Origin: Sulfopaludibacter sp035606355
Lineage (GTDB): Bacteria; Acidobacteriota; Terriglobia; Bryobacterales; Bryobacteraceae
Length of the DNA stretch: 64,000 nucleotides
Assembly (NCBI GenBank): GCA_035606355.1
Contig: DATNFO010000018.1
Coordinates: 248,001 to 312,000 of the forward strand
Direction of reading: 5' to 3'
Shown here: positions 30,063 through 37,354 of the stretch, piece after piece
Layout of the letters: the number at the start of each line of letters is the position of its first letter
How positions within the stretch are numbered: position 1 is the first letter of the stretch
The notes under the pieces: generated by a model
Told to the model about the DNA's origin: nothing
Seen by the model: only the letters and a program-made list of their open reading frames with translations
Database searches by the model: none
Position numbers and translations under genes: made by a program

Positions 30063-30253
30063 ATACGAAGACGTTACTACGAAGACTGTCGTATAGTCAA
30101 GGCCGCCTGACCGACCGGTAACGTTCCGTGCAGATCGTTAGCGGCAGGACTTGGAGACTGGACGATGCGCGTATCTTGCGTCCTTTTCTCCAGCTCATCC
30201 GTATACATGGTGCGGTTACCATGTACCAAGTTGCACTTGCGAAGGATGTGGGC

Positions 30254-30802
30254 GTGACGGAATACGATGAGCTTGCATTGCTGCGGCGCGCCGACCCGGC
30301 GGCAATGGCCGCGGTGGTGTGCCGCTATCGTCAGCGGCTGTATCGCTACCTTGTCCGTCTGGTGCGGGACCCGGCAGCCGCGGACGACCTGTTTCAACAG
30401 ACGTGGCTCCGCGTCGTGCGCGAGATTCGCCGGTACGATTCGCGCCGCAGCTTCGATACATGGCTGTTCGCGATTGCTCATAACGCCGCGATGGATTTGC
30501 TGCGACGCAAGACGGGAGAGAGTCTGGACGAGCGCGACGCGGCGGTGTCCGATGCCGCGCCGGATGCTCTGGCGCTGGCGATCAGCGCCGAGCGCTCCGC
30601 AATTTTGGCCGCGCAGATGGACGCGCTACCCGCACTCTATCGGGAAGCGCTGACCTTGAGATTCGAAGAGGGAATGAAGTTGGAGGAGATTGCCGAAGTG
30701 ACGGGCGCGCCGCTCTCGACCGTGAAAAGCAGGGTGCAGCGCGGGCTGGAGTGCCTGCGCGAGCGAGTGACCGCGCGCTGGCAAAAGGAGGACCTGTTAT
30801 GA
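30254..30802 (+). CDS. ECF-type RNA polymerase sigma factor
   Basis: 182 residues from GTG at 30254, with GAAGGA 7 bp upstream; ATG at 30221 is an alternative. Region 2: 'VVCRYRQRLYRYLVRLVRDPAAADDLFQQTWLRV' then 'FDTWLFAIAHNAAMDLLRRK' (-10 recognition and DNA melting). Region 4: 'LPALYREALTLRFEEGMKLEEIAEVTGAPLSTVKSRVQRGLECLRERV' (-35 helix-turn-helix). The stop overlaps the start of the anti-sigma gene (ATGA), so they are translationally coupled. It is expected to be held inactive by that membrane anti-sigma factor and released by an envelope signal. The regulon is unknown. Confidence 0.92.
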   Translation: MTEYDELALLRRADPAAMAAVVCRYRQRLYRYLVRLVRDPAAADDLFQQTWLRVVREIRRYDSRRSFDTWLFAIAHNAAMDLLRRKTGESLDERDAAVSDAAPDALALAISAERSAILAAQMDALPALYREALTLRFEEGMKLEEIAEVTGAPLSTVKSRVQRGLECLRERVTARWQKEDLL

Positions 30803-31266
30803 CCCATGATGAAATTCGGCAGCAACTCGCGTTGAGCGCCGCCGGTTTGCTGCCTCCGGAGGGCGACAGCAGCATCCGCAACCATATCGCTGAATGTGCC
30901 TCGTGTGCAGCGCAATTTGAGATTCTGGCGGCGATCTCGCACGAACTAACCGCGCTGCCGGCGCCATCGCCGTCACCTGATTTGCTGGCGCGCACGCACG
31001 CGCTCATGGTGGCTGAGGCTGCGGCGATGGCGGACCGGCGGCGCATGGCCATGGTCGCCGTGGCAGCGGGTCTTTTTGCCTGGGTGATTAACCTGGCGAC
31101 CTGGGCTGTTTATCAACTGATTACCGGCGGTATCGACGCGGTCCTGCGCCCGGCAATGTCCGGCCTTCTCGCGTGGCTCGCGCTTTCGACCCTGACCGCG
31201 ATGTTAGCCGCGCCCGCGTCACTGGCGCTGGCATCGCGCCGCCGCATCGAAAGGAGCATCTTATGA
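30799..31266 (+). CDS. Membrane anti-sigma factor with zinc-finger (ZAS) motif
   Basis: 155 residues from the ATG overlapping the sigma stop, with AGGAGG upstream. The N-terminus 'THDEIRQQLALSAAGLLPPEGDSSIRNHIAECASCAAQFE' carries the H-x3-C-x2-C of zinc-binding anti-sigma domains (about 29-36). Hydrophobic helices follow ('AMVAVAAGLFAWVINLATWAVYQL' and 'LLAWLALSTLTAMLAAPASLALA'), so the sigma-binding domain faces the cytoplasm. It overlaps the next gene by ATGA too. Signal and degradation path cannot be read. Confidence 0.85.
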   Translation: MTHDEIRQQLALSAAGLLPPEGDSSIRNHIAECASCAAQFEILAAISHELTALPAPSPSPDLLARTHALMVAEAAAMADRRRMAMVAVAAGLFAWVINLATWAVYQLITGGIDAVLRPAMSGLLAWLALSTLTAMLAAPASLALASRRRIERSIL

Positions 31267-31727
31267 CACCGGTTCCACCTCAAGGCCGCGGGGCGACCAT
31301 CCCCTTCGCCGCATGGCTTGCCGCGATGTTAGCTTGCGGCGTCGCGTTCATCTTCTTCCTATTCGCCAGCATGAATGGCCATTTGGGGATCCCCGAAATG
31401 GTCGTCTGCACCATCGGCGCGTTGCTGCTGGCCGGCTATATCCTGGTGATCGGATACATCTACGGCGACGCGCGGCGCCGCGGGATGAATGCTGTTTTGT
31501 GGGCGTTGCTCGCGTTCTTCGCGCCCAGCGCAATCGGCATCATTCTCTATTTCATTCTTCGCAACCCGCTTCCCATCTACTGTTGGAAATGCGGGGGGGC
31601 GGTTTACAACGGTTATCCGCATTGCCCGCTGTGCGGAGTCAATGTGACGCCGGTATGCCCCAGTTGCCATCGCGCTGTGCAGTCGCCTTGGAGTCACTGC
31701 CCTTGGTGTGGAGTCAAAGTAGCTTAA
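31263..31727 (+). CDS. Membrane protein with C-terminal double zinc ribbon
   Basis: 154 residues from ATG at 31263 (AAAGGAG upstream), overlapping the anti-sigma stop. Three hydrophobic helices (about 16-38, 46-68 and 78-100, the last 'WALLAFFAPSAIGIILYFIL') are followed by a cytosolic double zinc ribbon: 'YCWKCGGAVYNGYPHCPLCG' and 'VCPSCHRAVQSPWSHCPWCG', eight Cys in four CxxC pairs. No named family. Because it is coupled to the sigma/anti-sigma pair it may take part in the same response or be its first target. Confidence 0.8.
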   Translation: MTPVPPQGRGATIPFAAWLAAMLACGVAFIFFLFASMNGHLGIPEMVVCTIGALLLAGYILVIGYIYGDARRRGMNAVLWALLAFFAPSAIGIILYFILRNPLPIYCWKCGGAVYNGYPHCPLCGVNVTPVCPSCHRAVQSPWSHCPWCGVKVA

Positions 31728-31774
31728 ACGTCGAGTAAATCGGTCTCCGCGAAAAGCCTGATGTATGATGGGCC

Positions 31775-32548
31775 GTGCGCCGTTTTCTGTTCATCGCCGT
31801 GGCCCTCGCGAGCTCTCAGGCACAGACGTTCGATGTGGCCTCCCTCAAAGCTATCGACAGTAGCTTTGTTGAGGCGAGGCCGAAAATCACGCCGGGCCGG
31901 TTATCATGGACAACCGGCATGAACGGTCTCCTCTGCTTTGCATTTCAACTGCAGGCGTTCCAGTTGCAGATGCCGAATCCGATGCCCGCGGGTGTCAGAC
32001 GCGTATATCGCGTGGATGCCGAATTCGCTCCCAACGCAACCGAGCGGGACGTCCGTCGTATGATGCAGGCGCTGATTGTCGAACGTTTCAAGATCGCTTC
32101 CCACCGTACCACCAAGGAGGCTGACGTCTACACACTGACGGCTGCGAAAGGCGGGACGAAAATCAAAATGGCTGCGCCGGACGATGCGCCCCCGCCATTT
32201 CCCGACTGGTGGCATAACCCTCCGTCGCCTCAGGCCATCGAGGGTAGGATTCTGCAGACGATCCCGTCACCGGGGATCGTAACCATGGCTGGCCGTAGGG
32301 TAACGATCTCGCAGCTTTGCGAGACGCTCAGCAGTCATTTCAGCTCTACAGTGACGGACGCGACAGGACTTACCGGCCCCTATTACTTCGCTGTACGCTA
32401 CGCCAGCGACGACTTCAATCAACCGGTAGACGCGCCGTCGCTCTTCGCTGCCCTCGAAAAGGAACTCGGCCTGAGGTTAGACCGCCACAAAGGACAACTC
32501 GAAATGCTCGCTATCGATCACATCGAAAGGTTGCCGGTTGAGAACTAA
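31775..32548 (+). CDS. TIGR03435 family protein
   Basis: 257 residues from GTG at 31775, with a short signal peptide (RRFLFIAVALASSQAQ) running straight into 'TFDVASLKAID'. Family blocks: 'FAPNATERDVRRMMQALIVERFKIASHRTTKEADVYTLTAAKGG', 'TVTDATGLTGPYYFAVRYA', 'LFAALEKELGLRLDRHKGQLEMLAIDHIERL'. It lies 47 bp past the sigma operon on the same strand and could be cotranscribed. Function unknown. Confidence 0.9.
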   Translation: MRRFLFIAVALASSQAQTFDVASLKAIDSSFVEARPKITPGRLSWTTGMNGLLCFAFQLQAFQLQMPNPMPAGVRRVYRVDAEFAPNATERDVRRMMQALIVERFKIASHRTTKEADVYTLTAAKGGTKIKMAAPDDAPPPFPDWWHNPPSPQAIEGRILQTIPSPGIVTMAGRRVTISQLCETLSSHFSSTVTDATGLTGPYYFAVRYASDDFNQPVDAPSLFAALEKELGLRLDRHKGQLEMLAIDHIERLPVEN

Positions 32549-32630
32549 CCCGGCTGGCGCTGCCGAAGATTCAGCACTTACTCCGGTGTCCTGTGGACGG
32601 CTCCGTCTCAGGCGCGCGGGGCTATTGCGT

Positions 32631-33455
32631 TTAGTTGTCGCTGGGTTGTTTCGAAATTTGGTCGATAATCAGGAGCGGCAGGTCGATCTTGGTCTTCTGC
32701 AACTTCAACCCAAGCGTAGCGAGAGCCTGCGACACCCGATGGTCAACTGAGTCGTCGGGCGACTCCGGTCGCCTGAGCGGGAAGGCGATCTCGTAATACC
32801 CGGAAAGGCCGGTTCTGTCCTCGACAAATGCGTGGAGCTGTTGCGCGAGTATGTCTGCGAAGCGAGCGAGCGTCGTGCTTTGCAAGTACATCCCCGGCGG
32901 CCGGGATACCGCCGGCACTGGAGCGGCCGCTACCACCCGCGTTGCGGCGTCTGCCGGCGATTCGGAACGCCCGCTCGCCGTTTCCGCGCTTTCCCCGGAA
33001 GGCCGCTTCGTGAATGGTGGATCGGCGGGCTTCAGCCGCACGGCGGTTTCGCGGACGAGACCATAGCCGGCAACAGCTTTGCGTTCCTGGTGCAGCCGAA
33101 GACCAAGCCTCTCTTCGAGCAGGCACTGCAGCGCTTCATTAGCGTCGCGGTTCGGCACTCCTTCCGGAAGCTTCGCTTCGATATCGAACATCAGGTTAGC
33201 TAGCCACGATGGGCCCGAAACCTGATTCGGCCGGACGGGATATGCGGACGCAACCAAGCTGAGCAGGGAGTGTCCCCGTACAGACAGATGGCCGTGCAGA
33301 ATTGGCAGGACTCCGATTGGAGCCATGTAATTCAGGGTGTCGCGCACCATCTTCTTCGCTTCGGCAGTGGGCGAGGTATCGGGCGGGGCCGGTTTGAAAG
33401 ACGCAACCTCAAATGCGGTCCGCCTCGCTACAGTCTGTGCGCGCACCGCGGCCAA
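32631..33455 (-). CDS. TIGR03435 family protein lacking a normal signal peptide
   Basis: About 274 residues if it begins at the TTG at 33455; the open frame goes on to 33656, but those 67 residues are Arg/Ser/Cys-rich and unlike protein. The start 'LAAVRAQTVARRTAFEVASFKPAPP' looks like the tail of a lost signal peptide before the family's 'FEVAS.KP' motif. Other family blocks are intact: 'LPEGVPNRDANEALQCLLEERLGLRLHQERKAVAGYGLV', 'FVEDRTGLSGYYEIAF', 'LGLKLQKTKIDLPLLIIDQISKQP'. Probably a 5'-damaged paralog, or one with a non-standard start. Confidence 0.75.
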   Translation of the reverse strand: MAAVRAQTVARRTAFEVASFKPAPPDTSPTAEAKKMVRDTLNYMAPIGVLPILHGHLSVRGHSLLSLVASAYPVRPNQVSGPSWLANLMFDIEAKLPEGVPNRDANEALQCLLEERLGLRLHQERKAVAGYGLVRETAVRLKPADPPFTKRPSGESAETASGRSESPADAATRVVAAAPVPAVSRPPGMYLQSTTLARFADILAQQLHAFVEDRTGLSGYYEIAFPLRRPESPDDSVDHRVSQALATLGLKLQKTKIDLPLLIIDQISKQPSDN

Positions 33456-33559
33456 TGTAAAGTGTGTACGACGTGGAAGAGTATTGGCTTGCTGGTCTGT
33501 TGCGGAGCCGGTATACCATCGGCCGCGCGCGCAGCAGGATGTTCGATAATGGAGACGCG

Positions 33560-33835
33560 ATGTGTGACAAGCCGATGATGACGCGTTTGACGCACAGTCA
33601 CGATGAGGATCGCGAGTTCGACATTGAGTTCTGGCAGCGCCAGGGCGACACCGCAATCGCTGCGGCTGCTTGGGAAATGGTCGTGTTGCACGCCGCGCAA
33701 AGAGGGATTAGTGAAGATCAACTCCGATTACAGCGATCTGTTGCGCGTATTCGCCGAGCGCGGCGTAAGGTATCTCATCGCGGGGAGCTACGCCTCGATG
33801 AAGTATACGGAGCCGATCTGGAGCAAGGACATTGA
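33560..33835 (+). CDS. Small partner protein of the nucleotidyltransferase (unknown family)
   Basis: 91 residues from ATG at 33560, with GGAG just upstream. The core 'REFDIEFWQRQGDTAIAAAAWEMVV' followed by 'LRLQRSVARIRRARRK' resembles small proteins that often precede nucleotidyltransferase genes. After the basic stretch the frame runs about 30 residues further, overlapping the start of the next gene by 125 bases in another frame. The extra tail may be unneeded. Likely forms a toxin-antitoxin-like or regulatory pair with the next gene. Confidence 0.6.
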   Translation: MCDKPMMTRLTHSHDEDREFDIEFWQRQGDTAIAAAAWEMVVLHAAQRGISEDQLRLQRSVARIRRARRKVSHRGELRLDEVYGADLEQGH

Positions 33836-34190
33836 CGTGTGGGTGGAGCCCGTCCCGGAGAATGCAGCTAAGGTCTTGGATGCACTGCGGCATTTTGGAG
33901 CACCGATCGCTGGTATAGAGGCAGAAGAGTTCGTCAACCCGACCACGATTTTTCAGATCGGTGTAGAAGGCGTCCGCATCGACATCATGACGAATATCCT
34001 GGGGCTGAACTTCGAGGAAGCATGGGCGCGTCGCGACACATTTCTTTTGAACGATGCGACGCACCCGGTCTTGTCGATTCATGACGCAATCAAGGCTGCG
34101 GAGGCGTCTGGTCGCGCGAAGGATCGATCTCGCGTCCGAGCCCTCAAAAAGGCCGCGGAGATGCGTAACCGGTCCAAGGAGCGCCCATAG
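33711..34190 (+). CDS. Nucleotidyltransferase-fold protein
   Basis: 159 residues from GTG at 33711 (AGAGGGA upstream), where the protein begins 'KINSDYSDLLRVFAERGVRYLIAGSYASMKY'. The 'GSYA' turn and 'SKDIDVWVEP' (the DxD metal pair, about 40-42) are typical of the DNA polymerase beta-like superfamily (MNT / AbiEii / DUF6036 group). 'VDIM'-like 'VRIDIMTNILGLNFEEAW' supplies the third acidic residue. C-terminal basic helices end the protein. Such proteins can be toxin or antitoxin partners that nucleotidylate targets. It overlaps the previous gene by 125 bases. Confidence 0.82.
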   Translation: MKINSDYSDLLRVFAERGVRYLIAGSYASMKYTEPIWSKDIDVWVEPVPENAAKVLDALRHFGAPIAGIEAEEFVNPTTIFQIGVEGVRIDIMTNILGLNFEEAWARRDTFLLNDATHPVLSIHDAIKAAEASGRAKDRSRVRALKKAAEMRNRSKERP

Positions 34191-34229
34191 CTCGTTTGCA
34201 ACCGCTGGGTTAGAATTGAAGCGACTCCT

Positions 34230-34730
34230 ATGCGGACCGGTGAAATGGTGAGCGTGCACGAGTACTTGTCGACAAGCTACAGCCCGGATTGCGACTATGT
34301 GGACGGAGTACTGCTGGAGCGCAATGTGGGCGAGAAGGATCACTCAAAACTGCAAGTTCGTTTGACGCTGTTTTTTGGACAGCGCGGCGCCGAATGGGGC
34401 GTTTCGGTTTTCACGGAGCAGCGTGTTCAGGTGAAGAAGGACCGTTTCCGCATTCCCGATGTGTGCGTCGTCCGCGACCCTGAGCCTGACGAACAAATCT
34501 TCACATCACCGCCCTTCATCTGTATTGAGATCCTTTCGAAGGATGATCGCATGTCCGAGATTCAGGAAAAAGTCAGCGACTATCTCTCCTTCGGCGTTCC
34601 GCACGTCTGGATACTCGATCCAAAGACGCGCAAAGCGTGGCGCTGCACAGGGCAGGGAATGCTTGAGTCGACGGAATTGCGCACCCTGGAACCCGCCATC
34701 GTCTTGCCGGTGGATTCGTTGTTCGCGTGA
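34230..34730 (+). CDS. Uma2 family (DUF820) PD-(D/E)xK-fold nuclease
   Basis: 166 residues. Layout as in Uma2/DUF820 proteins: 'MVSVHEYLSTSYSPDCDYVDGVLLER', 'HSKLQVRLTLFF', 'EQRVQVKKDRFRIPDVCVVR' with the conserved 'R.PD' acidic site, 'PPFICIEILSKDDRMSEIQEKVSDYLSFGVPHVWILDPKTRKAW' carrying the 'E.LS..D' and 'K..DY...GV...W.iDP' signature. The fold is restriction-endonuclease-like; cellular role is unproven and many genomes carry dozens of copies. The stop overlaps the start of the next gene (GTGA). Confidence 0.9.
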   Translation: MRTGEMVSVHEYLSTSYSPDCDYVDGVLLERNVGEKDHSKLQVRLTLFFGQRGAEWGVSVFTEQRVQVKKDRFRIPDVCVVRDPEPDEQIFTSPPFICIEILSKDDRMSEIQEKVSDYLSFGVPHVWILDPKTRKAWRCTGQGMLESTELRTLEPAIVLPVDSLFA

Positions 34731-36322
34731 AAGCGCTGCTTCTCGGACTGAGCGGCCTTCTGCTGCTCGGCCTCTTCTCGACCGAGCTTTCCGACCCCGA
34801 CGCGTGGTGGCATCTCGCGACAGGCCGGTTTATCGTCACACAGCACCGCCTTCCCGTTCCCGACCCCTTTGCTTACACCACCGCGATGGCGCCCCCGGCG
34901 AACCGGGCGGAGGCTCGAACCCGATACTTCAACCTCACTCACGAATGGTTGGCACAGGCAGTCTGGTATTGCATCGAGAGCGCCGGCGGGTTCGCGGCGG
35001 TTGTGCTCTGGAAGGCGTTGCTGCTCGCGCTATTGTGCGGTTTGAGTGGTTGGGTCGCGTGGCGCCGGACAGGGTCGATGCTCTGGGGCATCGGCGCGGC
35101 TCTCGGTGCCGCATCGTTGGCGACCGTCTTCGATCATGACCGGCCCAGCATTCTCAGCTACGTCTTCACCGCGGCATTCATCGCGATTTTCGAGTCGCGG
35201 AAGCGGCTTTGGCTGCTGCCGCTGCTGGCGGTGACTTGGGCGAACTGCCACGGGGGATTTTTCCTGGGCTGGATTGTCTGTGCGGCGTACTGCGTCGAGG
35301 CATTCCGCAAGCGCGAGCGTCCCGTTCTCATTTACAGTGCGGCTGCAGTGCTCGTTTCGGGCATCAATCCGAACGGCTTCAACGCAGTCGCCACCGTGCT
35401 CGATTACCGCAAGAGCCCGCTGCAATCCACGCTCATCGAATGGTCGCCCGCGAGTCTCTGGGGCGCGCCGTACGCTTTCGACTTACTCCTGTATGCCGCG
35501 GCCATCGTGATGCTCTGGCAGTGGCGGCGCGTGCGCATGAGTGACTGGATTCTGTTCGCGGCCTTCGCTGCCGCATCGCTCGCCGCCTTCCGCAATGAGA
35601 TGCTGGTCGGCGTCATCGCTCCGATCATAATCGCATCTTACTTTCCGTGGCAGCGCGCGATTCCCAAAGCGGCGATTGCCGCGCTGCTTGCGGCGGGACT
35701 CATCTACGGAAGCGTTCGCGGAGCCTTCTTCCAACTCCGGGCCGCCGAGTGGGCCTATCCGGCCGGCGCGGTGAACGCCATCCCGGCCGGCGCCCATCTC
35801 TTCAACACCTATGAAGACGGAGGCTACCTGATCTGGCGCGGGCAGCGCGTTTTCATCGACGGTCGAGCGCTCAGCGAAGGCGTGTTTCAGGATTATCGCC
35901 TCATCATGGGGACTCCGCCCGGCGATCCGCGCCGCGAGGCCACGCTCGCGAAGTACGGTATTGATGCGATTCTGGTGAACTCGTTCGAATACAATTCGGG
36001 CGTGCTGTACCCGGTAGTGCTCGCGCTGGCGCAAATGCCGGAGTGGAACCTCGTCTATGACGATCCGGCGGGCATGCTGTTCGTCCGTAACGGTCAGCCC
36101 GCACTCGAAAAGTCGCGGATCAGCGCGCACCTGGAAGCGGAATGCTTGCTGCACATCGAGCACTCGCCCGAATTCTCGCTGTGCGCCCGCACACTCGGCG
36201 ACCTGTTCCTGCGCTCTGGAAATCCTGACGCCGCCCGCCGCATGTTGGGGCTGTATGTGGCTCACCCGTATGCCGACGATCCGGATGCACGCCGCGCATA
36301 CCAGCAATTGCTCGCGAAGTAA
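34727..36322 (+). CDS. Large polytopic membrane protein, glycosyltransferase-like (unknown function)
   Basis: 531 residues from GTG at 34727, overlapping the Uma2 stop. A first helix is followed by 'LSDPDAWWHLATGRFIVTQHRLPVPDPFAYT', which resembles the first periplasmic loop of GT-C-like polytopic proteins (acidic DxWWH motif). About nine more helices run to residue 340. A soluble C-terminal region has 'HLFNTYEDGGYLIWRGQRVFIDGRALSEGVFQDY' and a helical TPR-like end. No catalytic assignment is possible. It might transfer sugars from lipid carriers. Confidence 0.75.
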   Translation: MKALLLGLSGLLLLGLFSTELSDPDAWWHLATGRFIVTQHRLPVPDPFAYTTAMAPPANRAEARTRYFNLTHEWLAQAVWYCIESAGGFAAVVLWKALLLALLCGLSGWVAWRRTGSMLWGIGAALGAASLATVFDHDRPSILSYVFTAAFIAIFESRKRLWLLPLLAVTWANCHGGFFLGWIVCAAYCVEAFRKRERPVLIYSAAAVLVSGINPNGFNAVATVLDYRKSPLQSTLIEWSPASLWGAPYAFDLLLYAAAIVMLWQWRRVRMSDWILFAAFAAASLAAFRNEMLVGVIAPIIIASYFPWQRAIPKAAIAALLAAGLIYGSVRGAFFQLRAAEWAYPAGAVNAIPAGAHLFNTYEDGGYLIWRGQRVFIDGRALSEGVFQDYRLIMGTPPGDPRREATLAKYGIDAILVNSFEYNSGVLYPVVLALAQMPEWNLVYDDPAGMLFVRNGQPALEKSRISAHLEAECLLHIEHSPEFSLCARTLGDLFLRSGNPDAARRMLGLYVAHPYADDPDARRAYQQLLAK

Positions 36323-36361
36323 CGATTCGTCCAGTGGCCCCGGGGCTGCATTATCAAGGGC

Positions 36362-36610
36362 ATGAAACTCGCTCTTGCACTCTTACTAGCGGCCGGCCCT
36401 GCGATGTTCGCCCAGACTGCCGGTCAGGACATGAAATCTGCCGGGCAGAACGCAAAATCAGCCGGCAGCGATGCCGGACACGCGGCTGTGGACGCCGGCA
36501 AGGGCGTCGGGCATGCGACCAAGACCGCAGCCAAGAAAACCAAGCGCAAGACCAAGCACGTGGTTCACAAGGCTGCCGATAAAGTGGATCAGAAGACCAC
36601 GGACAAATAA
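36362..36610 (+). CDS. Small exported Lys/Ala-rich protein
   Basis: 82 residues: signal peptide (LALALLLAAGPAMFAQ) and a mature part made of short degenerate repeats, 'MKSAGQNAKSAGSDAGHAA' then 'KTAAKKTKRKTKHVVHKAADK', with helix-forming, very basic composition. It resembles LEA-like or histone-tail-like sequences, but no family can be assigned. It could bind DNA, polyanions or membranes outside the cytoplasm. It stands 40 bp past the membrane protein on the same strand. Confidence 0.65.
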   Translation: MKLALALLLAAGPAMFAQTAGQDMKSAGQNAKSAGSDAGHAAVDAGKGVGHATKTAAKKTKRKTKHVVHKAADKVDQKTTDK

Positions 36611-36634
36611 TAGCGATCTCAGGGGTTGGGCGAT

Positions 36635-37354
36635 ATGGCAACGGGGTGGAGGTTTGGGGTAGTATGGAAAGATACGGCGCCAAGCCTGCTGCGAGGTTAT
36701 TTGAAGAAGCTGCTCCTCTTTTGCACCGCAACTGTGTTCATCCAAGCCTCCACTCCACAATTGGCCACAATTGTTTTGAACCCGGCCAGTGTAGGCGTGG
36801 GCCGTCTTCCCGCGGATTGGACTATCAAGGTTAATCACGGCAAGCCCGACGTTTCCGTTTGCGAAGACGGGCAGGTCGGCGCGTGCCTACATTTGAAAAG
36901 CGTAAAATCCTCGTTCGCCCTCGAACGCAGTGTGGATGTCGATCCTACGCAGCAACCGTACCTATCCTGGCATTGGAAGGTGGCCGAACTGCCTTCGGGC
37001 GCCGATTTCCGGCACACATCCACCGACGATCAGGCAGCGCAGGTACTGGTGGCGTTTGCCGATCGCAAAGTGCTCACCTACATCTGGGACAGCAGCGCGC
37101 CCAAGGGCACCATCGAAAGCGCCAGCAGCATTCCCCTGGTCCACATTACGGCCTTTGTTTGCGAATCCGGCGGCGCCGAACGCAATCGCTGGCTGCTTGA
37201 AAATCGCAACGTCGCCGCGGATTATCAGCGTGCGTACGGCAAGCCTGCTCCCCACGTAAAGGGTCTGCGTCTGCAGATCAATTCCCAACATACCGGCACC
37301 ACGGCCGAGAGCTACTTCGGGGAAGTGGCGTTCCGCAATAGCCCCCAAGAATGA
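36635..37354 (+). CDS. DUF3047-like exported protein, first gene of the sphingolipid-type operon
   Basis: 239 residues from ATG at 36635. A TTG at 36701 after GAGG gives a neater signal peptide (LKKLLLFCTATVFIQA). The mature part looks like DUF3047: 'YLSWHWKVAELPSGADFRHTSTDDQAAQVLVAFAD', 'LTYIWDSSAPKGTIESASS', 'AERNRWLLENRNVAADYQRAYG', and the end 'HVKGLRLQINSQHTGTTAESYFGEVAFR'. The family is uncharacterised and expected to be periplasmic. Its stop overlaps the epimerase start (ATGA), tying it to the lipid genes that follow. Confidence 0.8.
   Translation: MATGWRFGVVWKDTAPSLLRGYLKKLLLFCTATVFIQASTPQLATIVLNPASVGVGRLPADWTIKVNHGKPDVSVCEDGQVGACLHLKSVKSSFALERSVDVDPTQQPYLSWHWKVAELPSGADFRHTSTDDQAAQVLVAFADRKVLTYIWDSSAPKGTIESASSIPLVHITAFVCESGGAERNRWLLENRNVAADYQRAYGKPAPHVKGLRLQINSQHTGTTAESYFGEVAFRNSPQE

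Noticed and set aside
33456..33656. Extension of the TIGR03435 protein upstream of its family start
   Set aside because: The extra residues are Arg/Cys/Ser-rich, lack a signal peptide and cover the promoter and start of the divergent small-protein gene at 33560.
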